DNA of 14,151 nucleotides from Verrucomicrobiales bacterium (GTDB lineage: Bacteria; Verrucomicrobiota; Verrucomicrobiia; Limisphaerales; SXQI01), in the NCBI GenBank assembly GCA_005793025.1, contig SXQI01000050.1, forward strand, positions 1 to 14,151. The letters run 5' to 3'. The notes under the pieces are model-generated. The model ran no database searches, was not told the origin of the DNA, and saw only the letters and a list, made by a program, of their open reading frames with translations. The translations under genes and the position numbers were made by a program. Below are positions 1 to 6,846 of the stretch, piece after piece; the stretch's first letter is position 1, and each line of letters starts with the position of its first letter.

Positions 1-1
1 C

Positions 2-568
2 ACAAAAGGTTCCCCGGACGAAATCGAACGCGAGATTCGCGCTCAAATCGACCGAGCCGAAACCATTGGTTTGCCCATCACTCACATCGATTCTCACATG
101 GGAACGCTGTTTGCTCGTCCTGATTTTTTTGAACGGTTTGCCAAGGTGGGGATCGAAAAACAAATCCCAATTCTTGCGATCGGCGGACACGGGACGCATA
201 CCCGCGTTGAAAACCCCGGTGCTCTTGATCAGGTCGGGAAACTGATCCCCAAAATTTGGAACGCTGGCCTGCCTGTTCTCGACGATCTACACACGGGCAC
301 CTATTCATGGAAACCTGCAGAAAAAACCAGCCGTCTCCTGACGCTGCTGGCGGAGTTGAAACCCGGAGTAACCGAGATCCTGTTCCACGCTTCTCGACCT
401 ACGGAGGATTTTCCGGTCATCACGAGTTCTAGCGAATCCCGCTTAGCAGACCTCAACGCACTCACTGATCCTGCCGTGAAGAAACTCATCCAAGATCGGG
501 GGATCGTCCTCACGACGTGGAAGGAACTCATGGCACGCAGGAAAAAAGCGGCTCCCATGCCGGAATAG
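2..568 (+). CDS. ChbG/YdjC-family polysaccharide deacetylase-like protein, 5'-truncated
   Basis: The reading frame is open from base 2 to the TAG at 566-568, giving 188 residues. The true start lies left of the window; the TTG at 71 is an internal leucine. The family signature is the segment THIDSHMGTLF at visible residues 28-38, a metal-site motif typical of YdjC/ChbG proteins. Later come a GGHGTH-like stretch and EILFHASRP, which occupies the place of the family's C-terminal 'HPG' motif. Known members are TIM-barrel-like, metal-dependent deacetylases acting on small N-acetylated saccharides such as diacetylchitobiose; the substrate here cannot be read from the sequence. No signal peptide can be assessed because the N-terminus is missing. 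The gene converges with the minus-strand sugar operon, leaving 40 bases between the two stop codons. Family assignment is good, exact function open. Confidence 0.82.
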   Translation, partial: TKGSPDEIEREIRAQIDRAETIGLPITHIDSHMGTLFARPDFFERFAKVGIEKQIPILAIGGHGTHTRVENPGALDQVGKLIPKIWNAGLPVLDDLHTGTYSWKPAEKTSRLLTLLAELKPGVTEILFHASRPTEDFPVITSSSESRLADLNALTDPAVKKLIQDRGIVLTTWKELMARRKKAAPMPE

Positions 569-608
569 CGGAGCCTACGGATTCCCTGCTCCCTCTCGTG
601 TTCAGGGA

Positions 609-1529
609 TTAGCCGATGCTTTGGAAATCGGCTCTTACACGTTCGAGCAATGTCTTGGAGAGGCGGATGCCCTCGGCTTCAGCGATATTTTCGCCTTCAT
701 ATTCGATGCCCAAATACCCGTGGTATCCCGCGTTCAGGACGATCCGCAGCATTCGATGGTAATCGACGAGAGTATCCTCGCCCCGTTTATCGAAGTCATG
801 CGTCTTCGCAGAGACTGCTTTGGCGAACGGCATCATCTCCGCAACACCCTGATAACGGTCGTAATCATAAAAATTCCCGAAATCCGGCAGTGTTCCACAG
901 TTCGGCAGGTTGACCTGACGCATCACACCCGAAAGCCATTTGCCATTGGACGAAAGATGCCCGTGGTTCTCCACGATCACATTAAGATGGTGATCGCGAG
1001 CCACAAGAGCCAGTTTTCTCAACCCATCGGCCGCACGGTTCTGTTGCTCTTCAAACGTGCCTACATTGCCAGTCTCTGCATTCACGCGGATGGAGTGGCA
1101 GCCCAAAAACCCTGCGGCTTCAACCCACTGGAAATGGTTTTCCACAGCACGGTCTCTCTGGGTCGCATCCGGATCCCCGAGCTGTCCCATTCCATCAATC
1201 ATGATGAGTAAAACGGTGACCCCAAGGTCATGAGAACGATTCTTGAATTCTGTCAGATAAGCCTTATCTCGCGCTTTATCTTTGAAGAACTGGTTCACCA
1301 ACTCGATCGCGTCGATGCCGTAATCCAGCTTGGCGACCTTGGGGAAGTCCAGATGATCCATCTGCTTCTTTTGGAGCGTTCGGTGCAGCGACCACTCGGC
1401 CAGTGATATCTTGAACAGTGGCTGCCCGGGCGGAGCTTGTGGGATAGCCGCGAGCCGCTTACAACCCGAAACCCCAGCACCCGCCACGGCGGCGAAGGCC
1501 GCTTGTTGAAGAAACTTACGACGATTCAT
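609..1529 (-). CDS. Tat-exported sugar phosphate isomerase/epimerase-like TIM-barrel protein
   Basis: 306 residues. The N-terminus carries a twin-arginine motif NRRKFLQ (residues 2-8), an alanine-rich hydrophobic stretch, and GVSGC ending at Cys23, which resembles a lipobox. The protein is therefore probably exported by Tat and may be a lipoprotein. The mature part matches the AP-endonuclease-2/xylose-isomerase-like barrel family (sugar phosphate isomerases/epimerases, IolE/IolI relatives). Probable metal ligands are Glu187 (VENHG), Asp216 (LPDFGN), His244 (KTHDFD) and Glu276 (GIEYEGE). Such proteins interconvert or epimerise sugars or keto-inositols; the substrate is unknown. The start is well supported: a GGAGG lies 5 bases upstream of the ATG (plus-strand 1535-1539), the best ribosome site in the window. 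It is the last gene of the minus-strand operon, 33 bases after the MFS gene, which suggests it handles the transported compound or its precursor outside the cytoplasm. Confidence 0.85.
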   Translation of the reverse strand: MNRRKFLQQAAFAAVAGAGVSGCKRLAAIPQAPPGQPLFKISLAEWSLHRTLQKKQMDHLDFPKVAKLDYGIDAIELVNQFFKDKARDKAYLTEFKNRSHDLGVTVLLIMIDGMGQLGDPDATQRDRAVENHFQWVEAAGFLGCHSIRVNAETGNVGTFEEQQNRAADGLRKLALVARDHHLNVIVENHGHLSSNGKWLSGVMRQVNLPNCGTLPDFGNFYDYDRYQGVAEMMPFAKAVSAKTHDFDKRGEDTLVDYHRMLRIVLNAGYHGYLGIEYEGENIAEAEGIRLSKTLLERVRADFQSIG

Positions 1530-1534
1530 TATTT

Positions 1535-1539
1535 CCTCC
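1535..1539 (-). promoter_or_regulatory. Shine-Dalgarno GGAGG for the TIM-barrel gene
   Basis: Read on the minus strand, GGGAGGAAATA directly precedes the ATG at 1527-1529, so GGAGG sits 5 bases from the start codon. Most other genes in this window have no recognisable Shine-Dalgarno sequence, so this one stands out. It fixes the start and suggests efficient independent initiation at the end of the operon. Confidence 0.75.
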
Positions 1540-1562
1540 CGGCTCTGGTTGTTCTCAACTTA

Positions 1563-2813
1563 TCAGAGAGACTTAGCTGCAACGGCCTTTTTCTCATGAA
1601 ACGTTGCTGCGAACAGAAGCAGGATCGCCACGGCACCAATCGCAGGGATAATCCAAATCGTTTGCCATTGATGACCCACGGCAGGCGGGATCGCGGTGTA
1701 TTTTTTAAGCACTACCCCCGAAATCAAAGAGCCCACATACATCCCCGCACCATACGTCAGGAAGGCGACCAACCCTTGAGCCGCGCTCCGGATCTCTGGA
1801 CTAGCCTGTCGATCCACATAGATCTGACCCGTGACAAAGAAAAAGTCGTAACAAATACCGTGGAGAACAACCCCCATGATCAGCATCCACGCGAGCGCGC
1901 CGCCATTGCCGTAGGCGAATAAGAAATAACGCGCCGCCCATGCCGCGATCCCAACGAGCAACATCTTTTTCACCCCAAGCCGGGTGAAGAAAAATGGCAT
2001 CACCAACATAAAAAAGATTTCTGACATCTGACCAAAAGTCATCTTGTAGGCAGGCTCAGAAATATTGACCTCAGTCAGGTAGAGGTTGGTGAAATTATAA
2101 TAAAACGCCAACGGAATGCAGACCAAGAAAGAACCGAGTGCAAACATGGAGAATGATGGATCTTTGAACAGCCGCAAGGCCGGCAGACCGATGACATCAC
2201 CCAAGCTGACCCGCTGACCTTTGCTTTTCGGTGGTGTATGTGGAAGCGTAAGCGAAAAGAGTGCCAATGCTAACGAGGCACCGGCCCCTACCAACATGGG
2301 GACGGAACTTGCTTCCTGATGAAGCTTACCAATTAAAACACCGGCCGCGATCCATCCAATGGTTCCAAGAACCCGAATTCCAGGAAACTCTTTACCCGCA
2401 TCTTTCATCTGGCCGAAAGCGATCGAATTCGTCAACGCCATGGTCGGCATATAACAGAGCGTGTGAGCCATGATCGCACCAAAAAATAGACCCCATGTTT
2501 GCTGCGTTGAGGCAAGGTAGAGAAACACGGCACCCATCAAATGCAATGTGGCCAATACTTTTTCAGAAGAAAAAAAACGATCCGCGATCATCCCCACGAA
2601 CAAAGGAGCAATCATCGCGGCAAGATTGGTCGTGCTGTAGGCAAGGCCGACCTGAGCCCCATCGAATTTTAATGTATTTGTAAGAAATGTTCCCAGTGTG
2701 ACAAACCAAGAGCCCCAGATAAAATACTGGAGAAACATCATTACCGAGAGTTGCAGGCGTACTGTAGTTTTCATGAGCAGCGTTCGATTCGGATTCGCCA
2801 ACACATTACCCAT
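1563..2813 (-). CDS. MFS permease, nucleoside:H+ symporter (NupG-like) family
   Basis: 416 residues from the distal ATG; about 12 hydrophobic segments. The N-terminal part (RLQLSVMMFLQYFIWGSW, residues 19-36) and the mid-protein segment MTFGQMSEIFFMLVMPFFF are hallmarks of the nucleoside:H+ symporter branch of the major facilitator superfamily. Members import nucleosides, but relatives in Bacteroidota and Verrucomicrobiota often sit with sugar isomerase genes and may carry other polyols or sugars, so the substrate is uncertain. The family usually begins at MKTTVRLQL, which here is the ATG at 2772-2774 (403 residues). The upstream ATG at 2811-2813 has a GGAG only 3 bases away and adds 13 polar residues; the shorter form may be the real one. 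The gene lies between uvrC (52 bases upstream) and the exported isomerase (33 bases downstream), all in one direction. Confidence 0.88.
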   Translation of the reverse strand: MGNVLANPNRTLLMKTTVRLQLSVMMFLQYFIWGSWFVTLGTFLTNTLKFDGAQVGLAYSTTNLAAMIAPLFVGMIADRFFSSEKVLATLHLMGAVFLYLASTQQTWGLFFGAIMAHTLCYMPTMALTNSIAFGQMKDAGKEFPGIRVLGTIGWIAAGVLIGKLHQEASSVPMLVGAGASLALALFSLTLPHTPPKSKGQRVSLGDVIGLPALRLFKDPSFSMFALGSFLVCIPLAFYYNFTNLYLTEVNISEPAYKMTFGQMSEIFFMLVMPFFFTRLGVKKMLLVGIAAWAARYFLFAYGNGGALAWMLIMGVVLHGICYDFFFVTGQIYVDRQASPEIRSAAQGLVAFLTYGAGMYVGSLISGVVLKKYTAIPPAVGHQWQTIWIIPAIGAVAILLLFAATFHEKKAVAAKSL

Positions 2814-2865
2814 CAGCTCCAGCCTTTGGCAAGTGAACGAATCGGTTTGATCCCATCCTAAAGAG

Positions 2866-4398
2866 TTACGGAGGTAACGGCGACCGCGCGTTCAAGAAAA
2901 CTTTCAAATCCAGAGCACTCTTCCCTCCGAAACCCGGGATTTCCTGGATCTGTTCTACGGTCGCCATCCGGAGTCGTTGGATGGAGCCAAACTTCTTGAG
3001 CAACGCGGCTTTGCGCTGGGCACCAATCCCGGGGAAATCATCCAAAATACTTTCAGAAATTTTCCGCAGTCTCAGTTGTGCATTGAACGTATTGGCGAAC
3101 CGGTGAGATTCATCCCTCACACGTTGCAGTAACTTGAGTGCTCCACTGCTATGACTGAGAACCAGAGGTTCCACGACGCAAGGTCGATGAATCTCCTCGT
3201 TCTCTTTCGCGAGACCGATAATCGGAATATGGCCAAGCCCTAAAGCCTTGAGTTCTCCGTGCGCAGCACTCAACTGACCTTTGCCTCCGTCAATCAAGAT
3301 GAGGTCGGGCAATTTCACTCCAGTTTTAGCTTCCTCCTGCTCCACCAAGGATGGATCCACTGTTTGCTCTCGGAGCAGTCGCGTATACCGTCGCCGTACC
3401 GTTTCGGCCATGCTGGCAAAATCATCCTGACCCGTGACGCTCTTCATTTTGAAGCGTCGATAATTTGCCCGGTCGGGTCGGCCTCGTCGAAAACTCACGA
3501 GCGACGCAACAATAAAAGTCCCCCCAATATTTGAAATGTCGAACCCCTCGATCCGTTCGGGTGGTTGACTCAGGTTCAACGCGTCCGCCAATTCCTGTAA
3601 ATCCCGCTCCGGATTCATGGACAATGGGAGGCTGTAAGGGATCCGTTTGAATTTGTTTGTGGTTTGTCGTGTGCGACGGAGATCCTCAATCGCATCACGC
3701 ATCTGGGCAGCTTTTTCAAAGAGGAGCGCAGTCGCGGCTTTCTTCATTTCGACCTCCAACTGTCGCTCCAACTCCCCGGTCTGACCCTCCATGAACTCCA
3801 CGGCTGCTCTGACTTGTTGCAAATAATCCGCCTGCGTCACATTCCCAATGCAAGGCGCTGTGCAATGTTTCAGATTTCCATAAAGACAATGCTTATAATC
3901 CTGCTCCCCGGGCGTGTGGGCTCGACAACCTCGAAGAAAAAACTTCTTCCGCGCCATCGCCAACGTGCTGCGAAGCGCAGACGAATGGACGAACGGACCA
4001 AAATACAGCGCGCCATCCTCCGTTCGTAGCCGAGTCAATGTGAACCTCGGAATTGGATCGTTAAGATTGATTTTGAGTAGAAGAAAGTTTTTGTCATCCC
4101 GCAGATCGATATTGAACTTGGGCTGGAACTCCTTGATCAGCTTACTCTCCAACAGCAACGACTCCGGCTCGTTGCGGACAACGTGAATGTCGAGATCATG
4201 GATCGCATCTACTAATGCGTTGAATTTTAGATCCCACCCTTGACGCCGAGACGGCTGGAAATAGGAAGAAACTCGTTTACGAAGATCCCTCGCCTTGCCG
4301 ATGTAAATCACCGTCCCGAAGCGATCCTTCATCAGGTAGATCCCCGGCTTGTGCGGCACCTGACCTAATTTCTGCCGGATCTGCTCTCGTGCGTTCAT
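2866..4398 (-). CDS. uvrC: Excinuclease ABC subunit C (UvrC), shortened form
   Basis: 510 residues; acts with UvrA and UvrB in nucleotide excision repair, cutting on both sides of a lesion. Domains in order: GIY-YIG nuclease (about 15-95, with PGIY at 18-21, YIG at 32-34, Arg40); a cysteine cluster C158, C171, C179, C183 matching the proposed iron-sulfur ligands; a UVR motif (about 215-242) that would contact UvrB; the RNase H-like nuclease with FDIS (Asp287), LILIDGGKG (Asp370) and DESHRF (His432) as the likely catalytic triad; and a double helix-hairpin-helix (about 450-505, FPGIG and IPGFG). Typical UvrC proteins have about 560-610 residues. Here the segment between the UVR motif and Asp287 is about 80 residues shorter than in Thermotoga UvrC. 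DISN replaces the usual DISH. All nuclease residues remain, so it is probably functional. It sits inside a sugar-related operon. Confidence 0.95.
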   Translation of the reverse strand: MNAREQIRQKLGQVPHKPGIYLMKDRFGTVIYIGKARDLRKRVSSYFQPSRRQGWDLKFNALVDAIHDLDIHVVRNEPESLLLESKLIKEFQPKFNIDLRDDKNFLLLKINLNDPIPRFTLTRLRTEDGALYFGPFVHSSALRSTLAMARKKFFLRGCRAHTPGEQDYKHCLYGNLKHCTAPCIGNVTQADYLQQVRAAVEFMEGQTGELERQLEVEMKKAATALLFEKAAQMRDAIEDLRRTRQTTNKFKRIPYSLPLSMNPERDLQELADALNLSQPPERIEGFDISNIGGTFIVASLVSFRRGRPDRANYRRFKMKSVTGQDDFASMAETVRRRYTRLLREQTVDPSLVEQEEAKTGVKLPDLILIDGGKGQLSAAHGELKALGLGHIPIIGLAKENEEIHRPCVVEPLVLSHSSGALKLLQRVRDESHRFANTFNAQLRLRKISESILDDFPGIGAQRKAALLKKFGSIQRLRMATVEQIQEIPGFGGKSALDLKVFLNARSPLPP

Positions 4399-4432
4399 AC
4401 CATCGCCCTAGCATCGACCCAACAGGGTCCGC

Positions 4433-5005
4433 TCAAGCCTGCGCAATCTCTGGCTTCTCCATAAACGCGTAGCAAAGCATGTGGCAAATCCCCATATGAG
4501 CGTCCTCAACACGCCCATAATGCTCTGACTCCACAACCACAACATGCTTCGCCAACTCCGCCAACCGCCCACGCTTAGCTCCCACCAACGCGACCGTCTC
4601 GAGCTGATGTTCATTCCCCCACTCGACCGCCTTAACCAAATTCGGTGAATTGCCGCTGACACTCATGGTCAACAAAAGGTCCCCCGGACGGGCATAATTC
4701 TGAATCTGCCTCACAAAAACTTGATCGTAAGCGTAATCATTCCCCAAAGCAGTCATCCAACTGACGTTATCATTCAGAGAAAGAACCCGAAATCGGCGAG
4801 GCAATTTGTCAGAAGATCCTTTGCCGAGATCCGTCGCAAAATGGGATGCATTCGCCGCACTGCCACCATTGCCAAAAACAAAAATCTGTCGATCCCCCTG
4901 ATAAGCAATCCGCAATTGTTCGATCAACGCCGCTACCTTCGCCGTTGGGATCGAGTCCAAAGCCGCTTTTTGTGCATTAATATACTGTCCAATCCAAGTC
5001 TCCAT
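4433..5005 (-). CDS. SIS-domain sugar isomerase, GmhA/DiaA-like
   Basis: About 190 residues, a single sugar isomerase (SIS) domain. Using the upstream ATG at 5015-5017 for numbering (194 residues): phosphate-binding loop FGNGGSAANASHF at 48-60, second loop MSVSGNSPN at 118-126, and the C-terminal helix VEDAHMGICH at 170-179. This is the layout of phosphoheptose isomerase GmhA, which converts sedoheptulose 7-phosphate to D-glycero-D-manno-heptose 7-phosphate for lipopolysaccharide. His174 aligns with the GmhA catalytic histidine (His180 in E. coli), but the position of catalytic Glu65 is Asp63 here, so the reaction could differ. I chose the second ATG (5003-5005) because GAGGG lies just before it, while the first ATG has none. 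It follows the ROK kinase gene closely, so the pair may phosphorylate and isomerise one sugar. DiaA-like replication regulators are a less likely alternative. Confidence 0.83.
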   Translation of the reverse strand: METWIGQYINAQKAALDSIPTAKVAALIEQLRIAYQGDRQIFVFGNGGSAANASHFATDLGKGSSDKLPRRFRVLSLNDNVSWMTALGNDYAYDQVFVRQIQNYARPGDLLLTMSVSGNSPNLVKAVEWGNEHQLETVALVGAKRGRLAELAKHVVVVESEHYGRVEDAHMGICHMLCYAFMEKPEIAQA

Positions 5006-5050
5006 AACCCTCAGCATCGCAGAGTTTTCAAGCCTTGGAAACTGACAAAC

Positions 5051-5980
5051 TCATCTCCCGAATCCCAATTTCTCCGCCAACAACAACGCTCCGACAGGCA
5101 CCGCGTCCTCGCCGAGTCCCGCCAACTCAATCCGAGGCCCGAGTGCAAATGCATGCATGACAAAACGAGGTAACTCAGTTGCCACCGCCAACCGAAGTGG
5201 TTCCCCGATCAACGAAAGGCCTCCTCCAAGCACAACCACGCTCGGATGACACAAGTGAACCACATGCGAAAGACCCAGTGCCAAGTCCTCGGCCACTTCC
5301 GATAACAATCGTCGCGCAAGCAGGTCCCCTTGATCCAAGGCGGGACGTAAAAACCGCGCTTCACCCCGATCACGCCCTGCCGCCAATCGAGCCAAGACCC
5401 CTTCGGGCTCCCCCATAATCGCCGTCCGAATCCGACGATCCACCGCCCAACCCGAGCATCGCGATTCGATGATCACCCCATTGCGATCCAATCGAAGATG
5501 GCCGAACTCTGCTTCGCCCGGGGACCGTCCATGATAAACTTTCCCATCCACCACAAGCCCACCCCCGACACCACTCCCCAGCGTGACATAAAAAACGGGA
5601 TTCAGCCCTCGACCAGCCCCAACCAACGCTTCCCCGAATGCGGCTGTATTGGCGTCATTTTCGACTCCGACCGGCGCATTGATCTGGGCCTCCAACCAAG
5701 GGCCAAGGGCAAATCCAGACCATCCCTCGATCTGGTGGGAACACTCGATCACTCCCGTCTTACAATCCACCGGCCCACCAAACCCCACACCCCCCGCAAC
5801 GATTGGACGCCCTCGAATCAACCCGGGCAACGCTTCCTTGATCTGATCCCTAATGCCTGAACCTCCACGAAGAGAATCCACCGACAACCGGGTTCGTTCC
5901 ACGATTTCCCCGCTCGCCAAGCCAAGGACGAGTTGCAGTTTCGTTCCACCGATTTCGACACCCAAGTATAGATTTGCCAT
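5051..5980 (-). CDS. ROK-family sugar kinase (glucokinase/fructokinase-like)
   Basis: About 309 residues from ATG 5980. A longer form with seven extra residues could start at 6001, but MANLYLGVEIGGTK at 5980 gives the family's normal start, with only a weak AAGAA upstream. Numbering below is for the longer form. It has the ROK ATP/phosphate motif VEIGGTK (15-21), GVGFGGPVD (71-79), the catalytic VENDAN (Asp116), GSGVGGGLV (142-150) and the EFGHLRL segment (165-171). The cysteine-rich zinc motif (CxCGxxGCxE) normally found after the GH segment is missing; only Cys182 in ESRCSGWA remains. ROK members phosphorylate hexoses or N-acetylhexosamines at the 6-OH using ATP, in the cytoplasm; some are transcription repressors, but no helix-turn-helix precedes the domain here. 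It is the first gene of the minus-strand operon, next to a SIS isomerase. Confidence 0.9.
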   Translation of the reverse strand: MANLYLGVEIGGTKLQLVLGLASGEIVERTRLSVDSLRGGSGIRDQIKEALPGLIRGRPIVAGGVGFGGPVDCKTGVIECSHQIEGWSGFALGPWLEAQINAPVGVENDANTAAFGEALVGAGRGLNPVFYVTLGSGVGGGLVVDGKVYHGRSPGEAEFGHLRLDRNGVIIESRCSGWAVDRRIRTAIMGEPEGVLARLAAGRDRGEARFLRPALDQGDLLARRLLSEVAEDLALGLSHVVHLCHPSVVVLGGGLSLIGEPLRLAVATELPRFVMHAFALGPRIELAGLGEDAVPVGALLLAEKLGFGR

Positions 5981-6121
5981 GAAATTCTTGAGCCGCAGCA
6001 TGGATCAATTCGCTCCCACTGAGAAGATTTTTGTAACAAACGGAACCCGATCCAAGTCATACAGTTTGTCAAGAGGTCTGGCATGTGGTAGCTTGGTTGC
6101 TGGGTGAGATCCCCAGAGTTT

Positions 6122-6808
6122 ATGAAATTCAGATTACGAAAACAACGTGGGTTCACCCTCATCGAACTCTTGGTTGTCATTGGGATTATCGGGATCCTCG
6201 CCAGTTTGCTGATGCCCTCCATCGTCCGAGCCAAGCAAAAAGCCCAACGGATCAAATGCCTCAACAGCGCGCGGCAACTGGGGCTTTCTGCCGCCGTTTA
6301 TGCCAGCGATTATGATGACGAACTCCCTCCCCGCAGACGTGTTACCAATGCTTGGCCCACTGCGCTAAAATCCTATTACATCAACGCCAACATCCTCAAG
6401 TGTCCCGCAGACCGAATGCTCGAATCCCGCAGCTACCTCATCAACGGATGGAATGACTACTGGGAAAAATACCTCTCTCCCGTCGATTACACTAAGATGA
6501 TGCGCTGGTCACACCCCCACGGGATGAAATTCAGCGATGTCCGATTACCTTCGGACACCATCCTGTTCGGGGAGAAAAGGATCGGCTCATTCCACATGCA
6601 CATGGATTTTGGTCAGGACGCAGGAAACGACCGGCACGAGGTCGCTCAAAACATGCATGGTAACAGCAATGGAGGCAAATCGGGTGGGTCCAATTTCGCC
6701 TTCATCGATGGCAGCGTTCGCCTGCTGCCCTATGGAGGTTCGATAAAGCCTGTCAACATGTGGGCGGTCACCGAAATGTGGCGGGCGGCTCCGGTGGAAT
6801 TGCCATAA
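6122..6808 (+). CDS. Type II secretion/type IV pilus-like pseudopilin (prepilin N-terminal cleavage/methylation protein)
   Basis: 228 residues from the ATG at 6122; a GTG at 6104 would add six residues but has no ribosome site. The N-terminus is a short basic leader MKFRLRKQRG, then FTLIELLVVIGIIGILASLL, the classic class III signal. Cleavage is expected between Gly10 and Phe11 by prepilin peptidase PilD, with Glu15 as the conserved pseudopilin glutamate. The hydrophobic helix spans about 11-35. The C-terminal region has HGNSNGGKSGGSNFAFIDGS, related to the 'H-X9-DG' signature of the large pseudopilin families in Verrucomicrobiota and Planctomycetota, although the His-to-DG spacing is longer here. 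These proteins are exported and may assemble into a pseudopilus or remain single surface proteins. The next gene begins 38 bases after its stop in the same direction. Confidence 0.88.
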   Translation: MKFRLRKQRGFTLIELLVVIGIIGILASLLMPSIVRAKQKAQRIKCLNSARQLGLSAAVYASDYDDELPPRRRVTNAWPTALKSYYINANILKCPADRMLESRSYLINGWNDYWEKYLSPVDYTKMMRWSHPHGMKFSDVRLPSDTILFGEKRIGSFHMHMDFGQDAGNDRHEVAQNMHGNSNGGKSGGSNFAFIDGSVRLLPYGGSIKPVNMWAVTEMWRAAPVELP

Positions 6809-6846
6809 CCCTTGGCTTGGAGTATCAAGTCCCGTCCTGCATTTCC

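Noticed and set aside
2..20. 19-base stretch matching 4672-4690 at 18 of 19 bases
   Set aside because: The copies lie in unrelated genes, in opposite coding orientation, with no flanking similarity; probably coincidence.
583..608. TCCCTG/CAGGGA inverted repeat in the 40-base gap between the convergent deacetylase and TIM-barrel genes, as a terminator
   Set aside because: Only six pairs with a 14-base loop, a mismatch just outside the stem and no T-tract on either strand.
621..1211. Plus-strand open frame of 196 codons
   Set aside because: It lies entirely antisense to the TIM-barrel gene, whose motifs, Tat signal and Shine-Dalgarno sequence are clear; no recognisable domain.
2865..2878. GTTAC-GGAG-GTAAC hairpin at the uvrC stop codon, as a terminator
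   Set aside because: Five-base AT-rich stem, no T-run, and the next gene continues in the same direction 52 bases on.
6067..6072. Perfect TTGACA on the minus strand upstream of the ROK operon, as a -35 box
   Set aside because: No acceptable -10 hexamer lies 16-18 bases downstream (the 17-base position reads CGGGTT).
6760..6846. N-terminal extension of the sigma-CotH protein from a GTG at 6760
   Set aside because: It overlaps the 3' end of the pseudopilin gene, is glycine-rich without sigma similarity, and lacks a ribosome site; ATG 6847 is simpler.
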